A DNA stretch of 64,000 nucleotides from Streptomyces caniscabiei (GCF_014930365.1 NZ_JABXWI010000022.1:1-64000), one strand, 5' to 3'. Shown: positions 51,397 to 60,724, counted from the stretch's first letter. Notes: generated by a model from the sequence alone, not told the origin. Numbers and translations: made by a program.

Positions 51397-51615
51397 GTGG
51401 ACGTGAGCTACAAGCACTGCCCTCCGTGCGGAGGCGGCAAGCCCCTGCCCTTCCACAAGGCGGACAAGGCGGTGCGGCTGTACCTGGAGGCCCTGGGCAA
51501 GAACCCGGCCGGCTGGTGGCGCTGCGCCAACCACGGCGAGAAGGGCCGCTGCCTGTTCGTCCAGCCGTACGGCAGACAGAGCGAGGGCCTGACCCTGCCC
51601 GAGTCCTTCCGGTGA
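51397..51615 (+). CDS. Small Cys-containing protein, zinc-ribbon-like
   Basis: This 72-residue protein starts with GTG 51397 behind GGGAGG. It carries KHCPPCGGGK near the N-terminus and WWRCANHGEKGRCLF in the second half, giving a possible C2-C2/H metal site. A central amphipathic helix (HKADKAVRLYLEALGK) joins the halves. I recognise no function; a nucleic-acid-binding or assembly role is possible. It lies between sodF and a long structured inverted repeat. Confidence 0.6.
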   Translation: MDVSYKHCPPCGGGKPLPFHKADKAVRLYLEALGKNPAGWWRCANHGEKGRCLFVQPYGRQSEGLTLPESFR

Positions 51616-51627
51616 CCAAATCGCCGG

Positions 51628-51744
51628 GCGCCCTACGGCGAGTGAGCCGAAGGGGCGCGCCTGTGTCGAGAGCGCGAACGCGCGCAGCGCCCGACGAAGG
51701 AGGGCCGAGCACGATCGGGCTCTCGACACAGGCTTCTGCGCCCC
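51628..51744. repeat. Long two-stem inverted repeat with competing hairpin
   Basis: GGGGCGC (51652-51658) pairs with GCGCCCC (51738-51744), and inside it GCCTGTGTCGAGAG (51659-51672) pairs perfectly with CTCTCGACACAGGC (51720-51733). CCCGA/TCGGG forms an inner stem. On the left, GCGCCC and CGGC (51628-51639) can instead pair with GCCG and GGGCGC (51646-51658), competing with the outer stem. It lies between the small Cys protein and the DsbA-family gene. Confidence 0.75.
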
Positions 51745-51775
51745 GGAGGCGAACCGAGCCCTAAAAAAAGGGGCG

Positions 51776-52429
51776 TCAGATCAGGTTGCTGAAGTCCGGG
51801 CCCTGGGTGCGGGAGCGCTTGATCTCGTAGAAGCCGGGGACCGAGGCGACGAGGAGGGTGCCGTCCCAGAGCCTGGCGGCCTCCTCGCCCTGCGGGGCGG
51901 GGGTGACGACCGGGCCGAAGAAGGCGAGCTGCTCGCCGTCGGCGTCGGCGACGGCGATGACGGGCGTGCCGACGTCCTGGCCGACCTTGTCGATGCCCTC
52001 CTTGTGGGAGGCGCGCAGCTGCGGCTCGTACGGGGTGGAGTCCCAGTGGTCCATGAGGGAGTCGGGCAGGCCGACGTCCTTCAGGGCGGCGGCGACCGTC
52101 TCCTTCTCCGGGCCCTCGCCCTGGTTGTGGATACGGGTGCCGAGCGCGGTGTAGAGGTCACCGAGAACCTCGGCGCCGTGCTCCTCCTGGGCGGCTATGA
52201 CGATCCGTACCGGACCCCACGCCTTCTTCTCCAGCAGCTCGCGGTACTCCTCGGGCAGCTCGTCGATCTTGGGCTCGTTCAGTACCGCGAGGCTCATCAG
52301 GTGCCAGCGGACCTCGATGTCCCGGACCTTCTCCACCTCCAGAACCCAGCGCGAGGTCATCCAGGCCCAGGGGCACAGCGGGTCGAACCAGAAGTCGACA
52401 GGGGCCTTGCCGGAGGTCTGCTCGGTCAT
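51776..52429 (-). CDS. DsbA-family mycothiol-dependent oxidoreductase (Rv2466c-like)
   Basis: This 217-residue protein has a thioredoxin-fold active site DPLCPWAWMTSRWVLEVEKV (CPWA, about 18-25), which is typical of the actinobacterial mycothiol-dependent nitroreductase/DsbA family. It also has the cis-Pro loop VGTPVIAV near residue 155. It has no signal peptide, so it acts in the cytoplasm, probably reducing disulfides or nitro compounds with mycothiol. It is divergent from pepN. Confidence 0.88.
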   Translation of the reverse strand: MTEQTSGKAPVDFWFDPLCPWAWMTSRWVLEVEKVRDIEVRWHLMSLAVLNEPKIDELPEEYRELLEKKAWGPVRIVIAAQEEHGAEVLGDLYTALGTRIHNQGEGPEKETVAAALKDVGLPDSLMDHWDSTPYEPQLRASHKEGIDKVGQDVGTPVIAVADADGEQLAFFGPVVTPAPQGEEAARLWDGTLLVASVPGFYEIKRSRTQGPDFSNLI

Positions 52430-52585
52430 GGTTCTCCTCGGAAGAGATCAGGAAGGCGAAGTCGTGCGGGCTCGGTCCACCGGGCGACAACCCGGCAACA
52501 CCGGGGACCGCCCCGGCCATTCCCGCGGTGCATGGCAGGATCGGACTGTCCGCATACTGAACACCACCCCGAGGGAGTGCCGCCC

Positions 52586-55189
52586 GTGCCCGGTGAGAAT
52601 CTGACCCGTGACGAGGCCCAGGAGCGGGCCGCGCTGTTGTCCGTCGACGGTTACGAGGTCTCGCTCGACCTGCGGTCCGCCGTCGGCGACGCCGGCGGCC
52701 CCGGCGGCGAGCCGCGCACCTTCCGGTCGGTGACGACGATCCGCTTCCGGTGCGCCGACCCGGGCGCGTCGAGCTTCGCCGACCTGGTCGCGCCACGCGT
52801 GACGGCGCTCGCCCTCAACGGCAAGGACCTCGACCCGAGCGAGGTCTTCGACGGCGTCCGGATCACCCTCGACGACCTGGCCGCCGAGAACGAGCTGGTG
52901 GTCGACGCCCAGTGCGCCTACTCACGCACCGGCGAGGGCATGCACCGCTTCGTCGACCCCGAGGACGGCGAGGTCTACCTCTACACGCAGTACGAGCCGG
53001 CCGACTCCCGCCGGGTCTTCGCGAACTTCGAGCAGCCGGACCTCAAGGCCCCCTACCGCTTCGAGGTGCGCGCCCCCGAGGGCTGGGTCGTGTGGAGCAA
53101 CGGGGTCGGCGAGCAGACGGACGGCGTCTGGCGGTTCGCCGAGACGAAGCCGATCTCGACGTACATCACGGCGATCGTCGCGGGCCCGTACCACTACGTC
53201 ACCGACACCTACGAGCGGACCTTCGAGGACGGCACCCGGCTGGAGATCCCCCTCGGCGCGATGTGCCGCAAGGGCCTCGCCCCCTACTTCGACTCCGCCG
53301 ACGTCTTCGAGATCACCCGGCAGGGCCTGGACTTCTTCCACGACCACTTCGACTACCCGTACCCGTTCGGGAAGTACGACCAGGCGTTCGTGCCCGAGTA
53401 CAACCTCGGCGCGATGGAGAACCCCGGACTGGTCACCTTCCGCGAGGAGTTCATCTTCCGCGGCAAGGTCACCGCGGCGTCGTACGAGCGGCGGGCCAAC
53501 GTCATCCTGCACGAGATGGCGCACATGTGGTTCGGCGACCTGGTGACCATGGTGTGGTGGGACGACCTGTGGTTGAAGGAGTCCTTCGCGGACTTCATGG
53601 GCTCCTTCTCGATGGTCGAGGCGACCCGTTTCACGGGCGGCTGGATCACCTTCGCCAACAACCGCAAGTCCTGGGCGTACCGCGCCGACCAGCTGCCCTC
53701 CACCCACCCGGTCACGGCCGACATCCGTGACCTGGAGGACGCCAAGCTCAACTTCGACGGCATCACCTACGCCAAGGGCGCCTCGGTGCTGAAGCAGCTG
53801 GTGGCGTACGTGGGGCGCGAGGCGTTCCTGGAGGGCGCCCGGCGCTACTTCAAGCGGAACGCGTACGGCAACACGAAGCTGGGCGACCTGCTGTCGGTCC
53901 TGGAGGAGACCAGCGGGCGGGACATGGCGTCCTGGTCGCGGGCCTGGCTGCAGACGGCGGGCGTCAACTCCCTCACCCCGCAGGTGCTGCTCGACCCCGA
54001 GGGCCGCATCGACGAGCTGGCGGTGGTGCAGGAGGCGGCGGAGTCGCACCCCGAGCTGCGGCCGCACCGGGTGGCGATCGGCCTGTACCGGCGGGCGAAC
54101 GGGGCGGACGGCTCGGGTCCGCTGGAGCGGTACGCGCGCGTCGAGGTGGACGTGGACGGGCCGCGTACGGTCGTGGCCGAGCTGGCGGGGGCCGAGGCGC
54201 CGGCGCTGGTGCTGGTCAACGACGACGACCTGACGTACTGCAAGATCCGGTTCGACGCGGCGTCGCTGGACACGCTGCGGGCCGGGCTCGGTGACATCGC
54301 CGACCCGCTGGCGCGGGCGCTGTGCTGGTCGGCGCTGTGGAACCTGACGCGGGACGCGCTGCTGCCGGCGCGGGACTTCGTCGACCTCGTGCTGCGGTTC
54401 GCGGGGCGGGAGTCCGACATCGGTGTGCTCCAGATGCTGCACGCGTGGGCGGGCTCGGCGCTCGCCCACTACGCGGCGCCCGCGTGGCGGGAGACCGGGG
54501 GCCGGCTGCTCGCGGAGGGGGCGCTGCGGGAGCTGCGGGCGGCCCAGGCGGGCAGCCAGCACCAGCTGACGTGGGCCCGGTTCTTCGCCTCGGTGGCGTC
54601 GGACGAGGCCGAACTCGCCGTGTTGCAGCGGCTGTTGACCGGATCGGAGAAGATCGACGGGCTGGAGGTCGACCAGGAGCTGCGGTGGGCGTTCCTGGAG
54701 CCGCTGACGACGCACGGGGTCGCCGACGAGGGGGTCCTCGCCGCCGAGCTGGCGCGGGACGACACGGCCTCCGGCAAGCGGCACCAGGTGCGGTGCCTGG
54801 CGGCGCGGCCGTCCGCGGCGGTCAAGGCGCAGGCCTGGGCGTCGGTGGTGGAGTCGGACACGCTGTCCAACGCGCTGGTCGAGGCGACGATCACCGGGTT
54901 CTCCCGGCCCTCCCAGCGGGAGCTGGTGGCGCCGTACGCGGAGAAGTACTTCGCGGTGATCGAGCGGGTGTGGGCCGAGCGGTCCATCCAGATCGGGATG
55001 GATGTGGTGCGGGGGCTGTTCCCGTCGCTCCAGGACTCGCCGGCGACGCTGGACGCGACGGACGCGTGGCTCGCCTCGCACGCCTCGGCGCCGCCGGCGC
55101 TGCGGAGGCTGGTGATCGAGGCCCGGGACGATCTGGCCCGGGGGCTGCGGGCGCAGGAGTGTGACACGGCGGCGGTGGGCAGGCCGTAA
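52586..55189 (+). CDS. pepN: Aminopeptidase N (M1 family)
   Basis: This protein of about 867 residues starts with GTG 52586 (PGENLTRDEAQERAALLSVD) behind GAGGGAG. It has the exopeptidase signature GAMENPG and the zinc motif HEMAHMWFGD with the downstream Glu (KESFADFMG). The C-terminal ERAP1-like helical domain is present. It removes N-terminal residues from peptides in the cytoplasm. The length is normal for Streptomyces PepN. Confidence 0.96.
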   Translation: MPGENLTRDEAQERAALLSVDGYEVSLDLRSAVGDAGGPGGEPRTFRSVTTIRFRCADPGASSFADLVAPRVTALALNGKDLDPSEVFDGVRITLDDLAAENELVVDAQCAYSRTGEGMHRFVDPEDGEVYLYTQYEPADSRRVFANFEQPDLKAPYRFEVRAPEGWVVWSNGVGEQTDGVWRFAETKPISTYITAIVAGPYHYVTDTYERTFEDGTRLEIPLGAMCRKGLAPYFDSADVFEITRQGLDFFHDHFDYPYPFGKYDQAFVPEYNLGAMENPGLVTFREEFIFRGKVTAASYERRANVILHEMAHMWFGDLVTMVWWDDLWLKESFADFMGSFSMVEATRFTGGWITFANNRKSWAYRADQLPSTHPVTADIRDLEDAKLNFDGITYAKGASVLKQLVAYVGREAFLEGARRYFKRNAYGNTKLGDLLSVLEETSGRDMASWSRAWLQTAGVNSLTPQVLLDPEGRIDELAVVQEAAESHPELRPHRVAIGLYRRANGADGSGPLERYARVEVDVDGPRTVVAELAGAEAPALVLVNDDDLTYCKIRFDAASLDTLRAGLGDIADPLARALCWSALWNLTRDALLPARDFVDLVLRFAGRESDIGVLQMLHAWAGSALAHYAAPAWRETGGRLLAEGALRELRAAQAGSQHQLTWARFFASVASDEAELAVLQRLLTGSEKIDGLEVDQELRWAFLEPLTTHGVADEGVLAAELARDDTASGKRHQVRCLAARPSAAVKAQAWASVVESDTLSNALVEATITGFSRPSQRELVAPYAEKYFAVIERVWAERSIQIGMDVVRGLFPSLQDSPATLDATDAWLASHASAPPALRRLVIEARDDLARGLRAQECDTAAVGRP

Positions 55190-55460
55190 CCGCCGCTGAA
55201 CCTTTGGGAGTTGCGCACCCGGCGGCTGCGGTTGAGCGGGGCCGGGTGCGCTCTCCGGCGCTTGCCGGGTGCTGCCTCCGCCCGCCCGGGTTCAGGGTTA
55301 CGAAATTCGGGTAATCGGAGCCGTAACCTTTTCCGATCCCCGCGCGGACCAGCGGGTATCGGCAGTCGAACGCACGTACTTTAGTGCGGTCTTGTCCGGA
55401 TTTGTCGACGAGCGTGTAACAGAGGTTCCTGAGCGGGGCCGACGCGGGAACCTCCCGGTC

Positions 55461-56537
55461 ATGACGCACAACACCCCGCTCTCCCCCCGCCCCCTCCGTC
55501 GCCTCTCGGACGTCACGCGCCGGGTGCTGACGGCCGCGCAGCTGCGCGCGCAGGGTGTCACCGCCGCCGAGACGAACGAACGGTGCCGGCCCGGTGGCTC
55601 CTGGCAGCAGATCCTGCCAGGTGTTTTCCTGCTGCACCCGGGCCCGCCCACCTCGGAGGAGCGCCTGCACGCGGTGCTCTCGTACGCGGCCCGCTCACCG
55701 TTCCGCGACACCTCCACCGGCGCCGCCGGCGTACCCGGTGTGCCCGCGCAGCCGAACGCCGACGAGCCCCGCCCGGCCGCCACGCCCCGCTACCCGGACG
55801 CGGTGATCACCGGGCTCGCCGCCCTGACGCTGCACGGCTTCTCGTCCGCTCCCCCGCTGCCGTCCCTCGACACGATCGACGTCCTGGTCCCCCGGCTGCG
55901 CCGGCTGCGAACCGTGGGATGCGCGCGGATCGTCCGCACCCCGGCCGTACCGACGCCCTCGTACGTGACCGGCCTGCCCGTCGCCCCCGTGCCGCGCGCC
56001 CTGGCGGACGCGGTCGGGGAGATCTCCGACGCGGCCACCGTGCGCCGGCTGCTGACGGAGGCGGTGCGCGGCGGTCACACCGAACCCGCCGCCGTGATCC
56101 GGGAGTTGACGGGGGCGCGGCTGCTGAGCCGTCCGCAGGTGGCCGACGCGGTGGAGTCGCTGCTCGCGGAGGGGCGGGCCGTCGCGGAGGACCAGCTGTA
56201 CCGGATGGTCCGCGAACACGCCCTGCCCGACCCCGTCTGGAACGTCGACCTGCGTCTTCCCGGCGGCCCGCACCTCGGCGGCCTCGACGCGTACTGGCCG
56301 GAGCAGGCCGTCGCGCTCGAACTGGACACCCGGGCCCCGCGCCAGGAGGACGACGCGCTGTGGTCCGAGTACGCCCGCAAGCGGGAGCTGCTGGAGCGGC
56401 TCGGCATCACCGTCGTCCACGTCACGCCCCGGAAGCTGCGTGACTCCCTGGAGCAGCAGGCGGCCGTGGTCCGCACCGCGTTGATGGCGTCGTGCGACCG
56501 GGATCCGGCGGCCTATGTCGTGGTGCTACCCCGGTAA
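55461..56537 (+). CDS. AbiEi-like winged-helix protein with DUF559-type nuclease-like C-terminus
   Basis: This 358-residue protein starts at ATG 55461 (MTHNTPLSPRPLRRLSDVTR). The N-terminal third (VLTAAQLRAQGVTAAETNER, WQQILPGVFLLHPGPP) resembles the AbiEi/antitoxin winged-helix fold. The C-terminal part (PVWNVDLRLPGGPHLGGLDA, VALELDTRAP, KRELLERLGITVVHVTPRKL) has the D...ELD pattern of VSR/DUF559-like PD-(D/E)XK proteins. No toxin gene is adjacent. Such orphan proteins are common in actinobacteria and their role is unknown. Confidence 0.75.
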   Translation: MTHNTPLSPRPLRRLSDVTRRVLTAAQLRAQGVTAAETNERCRPGGSWQQILPGVFLLHPGPPTSEERLHAVLSYAARSPFRDTSTGAAGVPGVPAQPNADEPRPAATPRYPDAVITGLAALTLHGFSSAPPLPSLDTIDVLVPRLRRLRTVGCARIVRTPAVPTPSYVTGLPVAPVPRALADAVGEISDAATVRRLLTEAVRGGHTEPAAVIRELTGARLLSRPQVADAVESLLAEGRAVAEDQLYRMVREHALPDPVWNVDLRLPGGPHLGGLDAYWPEQAVALELDTRAPRQEDDALWSEYARKRELLERLGITVVHVTPRKLRDSLEQQAAVVRTALMASCDRDPAAYVVVLPR

Positions 56538-56566
56538 TCGGGAACTCGGGCCGGCAGGAGGGGAGG

Positions 56567-56599
56567 GGAAGGGCCGCCGATCGCTTCGGCGGCCCTTCC
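56567..56599. terminator. Bidirectional terminator
   Basis: GGAAGGGCCGCCGA (56567-56580) and TCGGCGGCCCTTCC (56586-56599) form a perfect 14-bp stem between convergent genes. Confidence 0.8.
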
Positions 56600-56604
56600 T
56601 CATG

Positions 56605-57801
56605 TCATCCGGCGGGAGGCGCGGGCTGTTTGCCGCAGAACTCCGCCTCCATGATCGGCAGGCTGTCGCCCGCCCAGTCGCTGTTGAAGTTGTAGGTGAG
56701 GGTGTGGCGGCCGTCGGCGGTGGTGGCGGTCTCGGAGAGGGAGCCGTGGATGCCGCCGCTGTGGCCCCAGAGCTGGACGCCGCAGGAGAGCTTGTAGGTG
56801 AGGAGGCCGAGGCCGTAGCCGCCGCGGTCGCCGTCGACGGGGACGACGGTCTTCATCTCGGCGAGCTGCTTCTTCGGCAGCAGTTTGCCGCGCAGCAGGG
56901 CCGAGACGAAGCGGTTGAGGTCACCGGGGGTGGAGACCATCTCGCCCGCCGCGCCGGCGATCGAGGGGTTGAGCTTCGTGACGTCGTACGTCCTGCCCTC
57001 GGGGGTCTCGGCGAGCTTGGAGTAGGCGCGGCTGTGCGGGCCCGGGAGGGTGGGGTCGGAGCCGGGGACCTCCGTGCCGTGCAGGCCGAGGGGTTCGATG
57101 ACACGTTCGCGGATCTCGTCGCCGTACGGGTTGCCGGTGGCCTTCTCGATCACCATGCCGGCGAGCACGTAGTTGGTGTTGGAGTAGCTCCAGTCGGTGC
57201 CCGGGGCGAAGGTGGGCTCGTGCTTCATGGCGATGCCGACCAGTCGGCGCGGGGTCCAGGTGCGGTAGCGGTTCTTGAGGAAGCCCTCGGCGAGGAAGAC
57301 GTCCTTCACGAACTGCTCGTCCGAGGTGTACTCGGCGATTCCGCTGGTGTGGTTGAGGAGTTGGCGGAGCGTCACCCCGCGGCCGTCGTGGCCCTTGCCG
57401 CGCACCACGCCCGGGAGCCACTTCTCCACCGTGTCGTCCAGGGAGAGCCTGCCCTCGGCCGCCAGCTGGAGCAGCACGGTGGCGGTGAAGGTCTTGGTGA
57501 TGCTGCCGACGCGGAAGTGGTCGTGGGCGGAGCGCGGCTTGCCCGACCTCAGGTCCCCGAGGCCCGAGGTGGCCTTCCAGACGCCGTGTTCGTCCTTCGC
57601 CTGGACCGCGATGCCGACGACGCCGGCCTCGACGTTGGCGTCCAGGGCCTGCTGGGTGGCGCTGTGGTCGCCGCTCGCCGTCGCGGAAGTGGGTGCCGCC
57701 GCGATCGCCGGGGCGGCCAGGGCCAGCGCCGCGACGACGGCGGTGGCCGCCACCAGGCCGGTGCGTGCTGTGCGGACCGTGCGAGCCGTATGTGCTGACA
57801 T
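56605..57801 (-). CDS. Secreted serine hydrolase (class C beta-lactamase/D-Ala-D-Ala carboxypeptidase type)
   Basis: This 398-residue protein starts at ATG 57801 (MSAHTARTVRTARTGLVAAT); the frame extending upstream is rejected. A signal peptide covers about 1-36. The catalytic motifs are S100-x-x-K103 (VGSITKTF), YSN in DWSYSNTNYVLAG, and HSGG near the C-terminus (LWGHSGGIHG). Enzymes of this kind cleave D-Ala peptides or esters; sequence alone does not tell which. It is convergent with the AbiEi-like gene. Confidence 0.9.
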   Translation of the reverse strand: MSAHTARTVRTARTGLVAATAVVAALALAAPAIAAAPTSATASGDHSATQQALDANVEAGVVGIAVQAKDEHGVWKATSGLGDLRSGKPRSAHDHFRVGSITKTFTATVLLQLAAEGRLSLDDTVEKWLPGVVRGKGHDGRGVTLRQLLNHTSGIAEYTSDEQFVKDVFLAEGFLKNRYRTWTPRRLVGIAMKHEPTFAPGTDWSYSNTNYVLAGMVIEKATGNPYGDEIRERVIEPLGLHGTEVPGSDPTLPGPHSRAYSKLAETPEGRTYDVTKLNPSIAGAAGEMVSTPGDLNRFVSALLRGKLLPKKQLAEMKTVVPVDGDRGGYGLGLLTYKLSCGVQLWGHSGGIHGSLSETATTADGRHTLTYNFNSDWAGDSLPIMEAEFCGKQPAPPAG

Positions 57802-57914
57802 GCGGTTCTCCCCCTTCGGCCGACCTTCTCGGTGACTCCGAGAACGTCCGGTCGCGAAGGGGGACACGGCGCCGCGCGCCCGGGTTGAGCGGGCCGGGGC
57901 CGGTTGAGCGGTTT

Positions 57915-59699
57915 TCAGCCCTTGCGCAGGACCAGCTCGGTGTTGCGGTCGCCGGCCTTGCCGGTGAGGGTGTCGCGGCGGCCGGGGGCGTTGTAGGAGA
58001 GCTCGCGGTACAGGGCGGCGAGGCCGGTCTGCGAGAGGTCCGTGAAGTCGGTGGCGTGCGGGGCGGCCGATTCGATGAGGGTGGTGAAGACGGAGAGCGT
58101 GCCGTCCTTGTTGTCCACCAGCTCGATGACGCGGGCGAGTTGGGGGAAGTCGATGTGGGAGGCGGTGGAGATCTCCCAGAAGGAGCCGCCGCCCGGGGCC
58201 GGGTGCGGGGTGATGCGGTTGCGGTGGCTGTGGCCGTTCACCCAGGCCAGAACGTTGCGGTGGCGGCCGAGCAGGGCCAGCACCTCGTCGCCCCCGTGGC
58301 GGGCCTCGGTCGGGCGTGCCGGGTCCTTGCGCAGGTTCCGCATCGACGTGCTGGTGTGGTGGCTGAAGACGACGGCGTACGAACCGTCCTCGGCCGCCTC
58401 CTTCAACGTGCGGTCCAGCCACTTGAGTTGAGCTGTGCCGAGCGAGCCCTCGTAGTGCCCGCCGGGGTCGGTGGAGTCGAGGCTGACGCCGATGACGTCG
58501 TCGGCGACACGGAAGGCGTAGTACTGGGTGCGGGCGTCGAGGTTGGCCTGCGAGTAGCCGTGGCCGACCGGGCCGGGGCCGGTGTGGGCCGGGTCCAGGT
58601 GGGCCCTGAGGTACTCCTGCGGGGTGAAGGGGGCGCGGTTCTCGTCGGGGGTGACCGAACGCATCTTCTTCGCCTGTGACTTGAGCACGGCCTTCCAGTC
58701 GGCGCCCCGGGGGTCGCCACCGCTCCTGACGTTGTCCCAGAGGGCCTTGCCGACCTTCTCGTCCAGGGTCATCAGCTTCCTGCCGCCGACCGCGAAGTCC
58801 GCGAAGAAGGAGTCGCCGGGGGCGTAGCAGCCGCCGGGGAGGGAGTCGTGGTTGCCGACGGTGGAGTACCAGGGGACGTTCAGGCCGGGGCTGTTGACCT
58901 CGCGGATCGCGGCGGCGAGGAAGCCGTCCAGGCGGGGGAAGCCGAGCTGCTTGTCGGCGTCGCGGAGGGCCGCGTCCGGCTGCCAGTAGAGCTTGAGGCC
59001 GCTGCTCTGGACGCCCTCGTAGCGGCGCGGGTCACCGGAGTTGGGGGTGACCCGGCCGCCGCTCATCACCTTCAGGAACCAGTCGAGTTCGGTCCTGGAG
59101 TTGTTGTCGGTGTTGTCGCCGGTCGTCATCACGAAGTGCAGCGGGGAGCCGGTGACCGGGGCGCCGCGCAGCGCGTTCACCCGCTCGACGAGCGACACCG
59201 CGCCGGCCACGGACAGCGCCTCCTGCGGACGCCAGGCGCTCGCGGTCTGGGCGCGCAGGTACTCGTAGCGCAGCGGGTGCTGGACGTCCACCACGTGCAG
59301 GTCGGTGAACTGCACGAAGGACGCCAGGGCCGTACGGCGCTTCTCGCGACCGGACTTGGGGGTGGCGAGGTCGCCGCGCACGACCCGTGCCCAGGCCGGG
59401 CCGCTGCCGAGCCGGCGGTAGCCCGAGGAGGTGCGCGGGGCCGCGACCGATGCGAGGGTCGTGCCCCGGGTGTACGGGGCGAGCGGCGCGGCCGGGGCCT
59501 CTCTGTTGGAGAGGTTGGCCAAGGGGACCTCGGTGGCCGCGGCACGGTCGGCGGCGGAGGTGGCGGCGTGGGCGTCGGTCTCCGGCCGCAGGGCGAAGCC
59601 GACGCCCGCGGCGAGGCCGACCGCGCCGGTGGCGGCGAGGAAGGCCCGGCGGTCAGGGTTGGTGGCGGCGGCGGCGGCGACTGAGCGTATGCGCGACAT
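57915..59699 (-). CDS. Tat-exported metallophosphoesterase (TIGR03767 family)
   Basis: This 594-residue protein starts at ATG 59699 (MSRIRSVAAAAATNPDRRAF). It has a Tat signal (DRRAFLAATGAVGLAAGVGF). The calcineurin-like core shows FTDLHVVDVQHP (D-x-H), FVMTTGDNTDNN, STVGNHDSLPGG, FSHHTSTSMRN and NGHSHRNRI, the expected ligand set. Members are exported phosphoesterases of unknown substrate found in Streptomyces. The stop is 113 bp upstream of the serine hydrolase start on the same strand. Confidence 0.88.
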   Translation of the reverse strand: MSRIRSVAAAAATNPDRRAFLAATGAVGLAAGVGFALRPETDAHAATSAADRAAATEVPLANLSNREAPAAPLAPYTRGTTLASVAAPRTSSGYRRLGSGPAWARVVRGDLATPKSGREKRRTALASFVQFTDLHVVDVQHPLRYEYLRAQTASAWRPQEALSVAGAVSLVERVNALRGAPVTGSPLHFVMTTGDNTDNNSRTELDWFLKVMSGGRVTPNSGDPRRYEGVQSSGLKLYWQPDAALRDADKQLGFPRLDGFLAAAIREVNSPGLNVPWYSTVGNHDSLPGGCYAPGDSFFADFAVGGRKLMTLDEKVGKALWDNVRSGGDPRGADWKAVLKSQAKKMRSVTPDENRAPFTPQEYLRAHLDPAHTGPGPVGHGYSQANLDARTQYYAFRVADDVIGVSLDSTDPGGHYEGSLGTAQLKWLDRTLKEAAEDGSYAVVFSHHTSTSMRNLRKDPARPTEARHGGDEVLALLGRHRNVLAWVNGHSHRNRITPHPAPGGGSFWEISTASHIDFPQLARVIELVDNKDGTLSVFTTLIESAAPHATDFTDLSQTGLAALYRELSYNAPGRRDTLTGKAGDRNTELVLRKG

Positions 59700-60029
59700 G
59701 GCGCGGTCTCCCCGAGTGCGAACGCGTCGGAAGTGGTCGCGGGGGCCTCCGGCCTGGGTGCGGCCGACGGTGTTTCCCGCTCGTACTTGATGCTTGGCAG
59801 CCGGGGTGGCCTGGACGTGAACGACGTCGCAACGGGTGGCGCCGATCACCGTACGTCGATCTCCGGGGACGGTGCGCGTTCCCTGGGGGTTCCCGAATGT
59901 GAGGGGGAGGGAAGGGAGGGGGTCACTCCTTGTTCATCTGATGGGGTACAGCACGTATTCGCCGTGGGGGCTTCGGTGACGCCGGTGTCTGCGGGTGCGT
60001 CGTGGTTTCTCGCGCAGTTCCCCGCGCCC
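59700..60029. other. Gene-free spacer with dispersed repeat copy 6
   Basis: The only recognisable feature in this 330-bp gap is copy 6 of the dispersed repeat (60009-60031, tctcgcgcagttccccgcgc and ccc), directly after the stop of the Nudix gene on the minus strand. The remainder shows nothing I can identify. Confidence 0.65.
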
Positions 60030-60494
60030 CTAGGGGGCCACCGGTGGTCTCAGGTGGCCGTTCTCCGGGCGCTCCCGCCACAGGCGCAGGCCCACGTCCA
60101 CCAGGCCCACCCTGTCCAGGTCCGGGACCTCGTCCAGGGGGTGCCAGGCGGCCATGTCCGTGGAGCCGTTCGTCTCGTGGCGGAGTTCGCCGCCGGTGAC
60201 GCGGGCCTCGTAGACGATGCGGAGCGCCTGGTGGTCGGCGACGGCGCCGAGGCGCAGGGGGTAGGTGCGTCGGTTGGTGTCGATGCCGAGGAGGGCGGTG
60301 GGCTCGACGGTGTAGCCGGTCTCCTCGGCGGCCTCGCGGACGACCGTGGCGTACGGGTCCTCGCCGTGGTCCATGCCCCCGCCGGGCAGGGTCCACTTCT
60401 TCTCGCCGCCGTCCCGGGAGACCCAGCGGGCCAGCAGCAGGTGTCCGTCGCGGACACAGACGGCGTAGGCCGCCACCCTCAACTCCGTGCGCAT
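60030..60494 (-). CDS. Nudix hydrolase
   Basis: This 154-residue protein contains the Nudix box (GMDHGEDPYATVVREAAEET, about 40-59), which binds Mg and the diphosphate of the substrate. A preceding segment KKWTLPGGG is typical. It would hydrolyse a nucleoside diphosphate derivative; the substrate cannot be told. Dispersed repeat copy 6 abuts its stop. It is divergent from the subtilisin gene. Confidence 0.9.
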   Translation of the reverse strand: MRTELRVAAYAVCVRDGHLLLARWVSRDGGEKKWTLPGGGMDHGEDPYATVVREAAEETGYTVEPTALLGIDTNRRTYPLRLGAVADHQALRIVYEARVTGGELRHETNGSTDMAAWHPLDEVPDLDRVGLVDVGLRLWRERPENGHLRPPVAP

Positions 60495-60724
60495 GCAAAG
60501 ACGTTAGCCAAAATGTCCCCTCATGCACGGTCGTCCCGCCCCACACGCGTGGCGGGTTTACGCCATGACACAATCCCGCCTCGGTCAACCCTCCCCAAAC
60601 ATGTGTCACTTCGGTAAGGCTGAGCGACCATCCGGCACCGCATAACGGACCGGACCGATCCGAACCCGCCGCTCGGATCACACATGTTCGTTCTCACCTG
60701 AATTCCTTACCTACAGGGATGCTG

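Noticed and set aside
52922..55081. 719-codon minus-strand frame opposite pepN
   Set aside because: pepN shows GAMENPG and HEMAH motifs. The opposite frame is Arg/Pro/His-rich shadow sequence.
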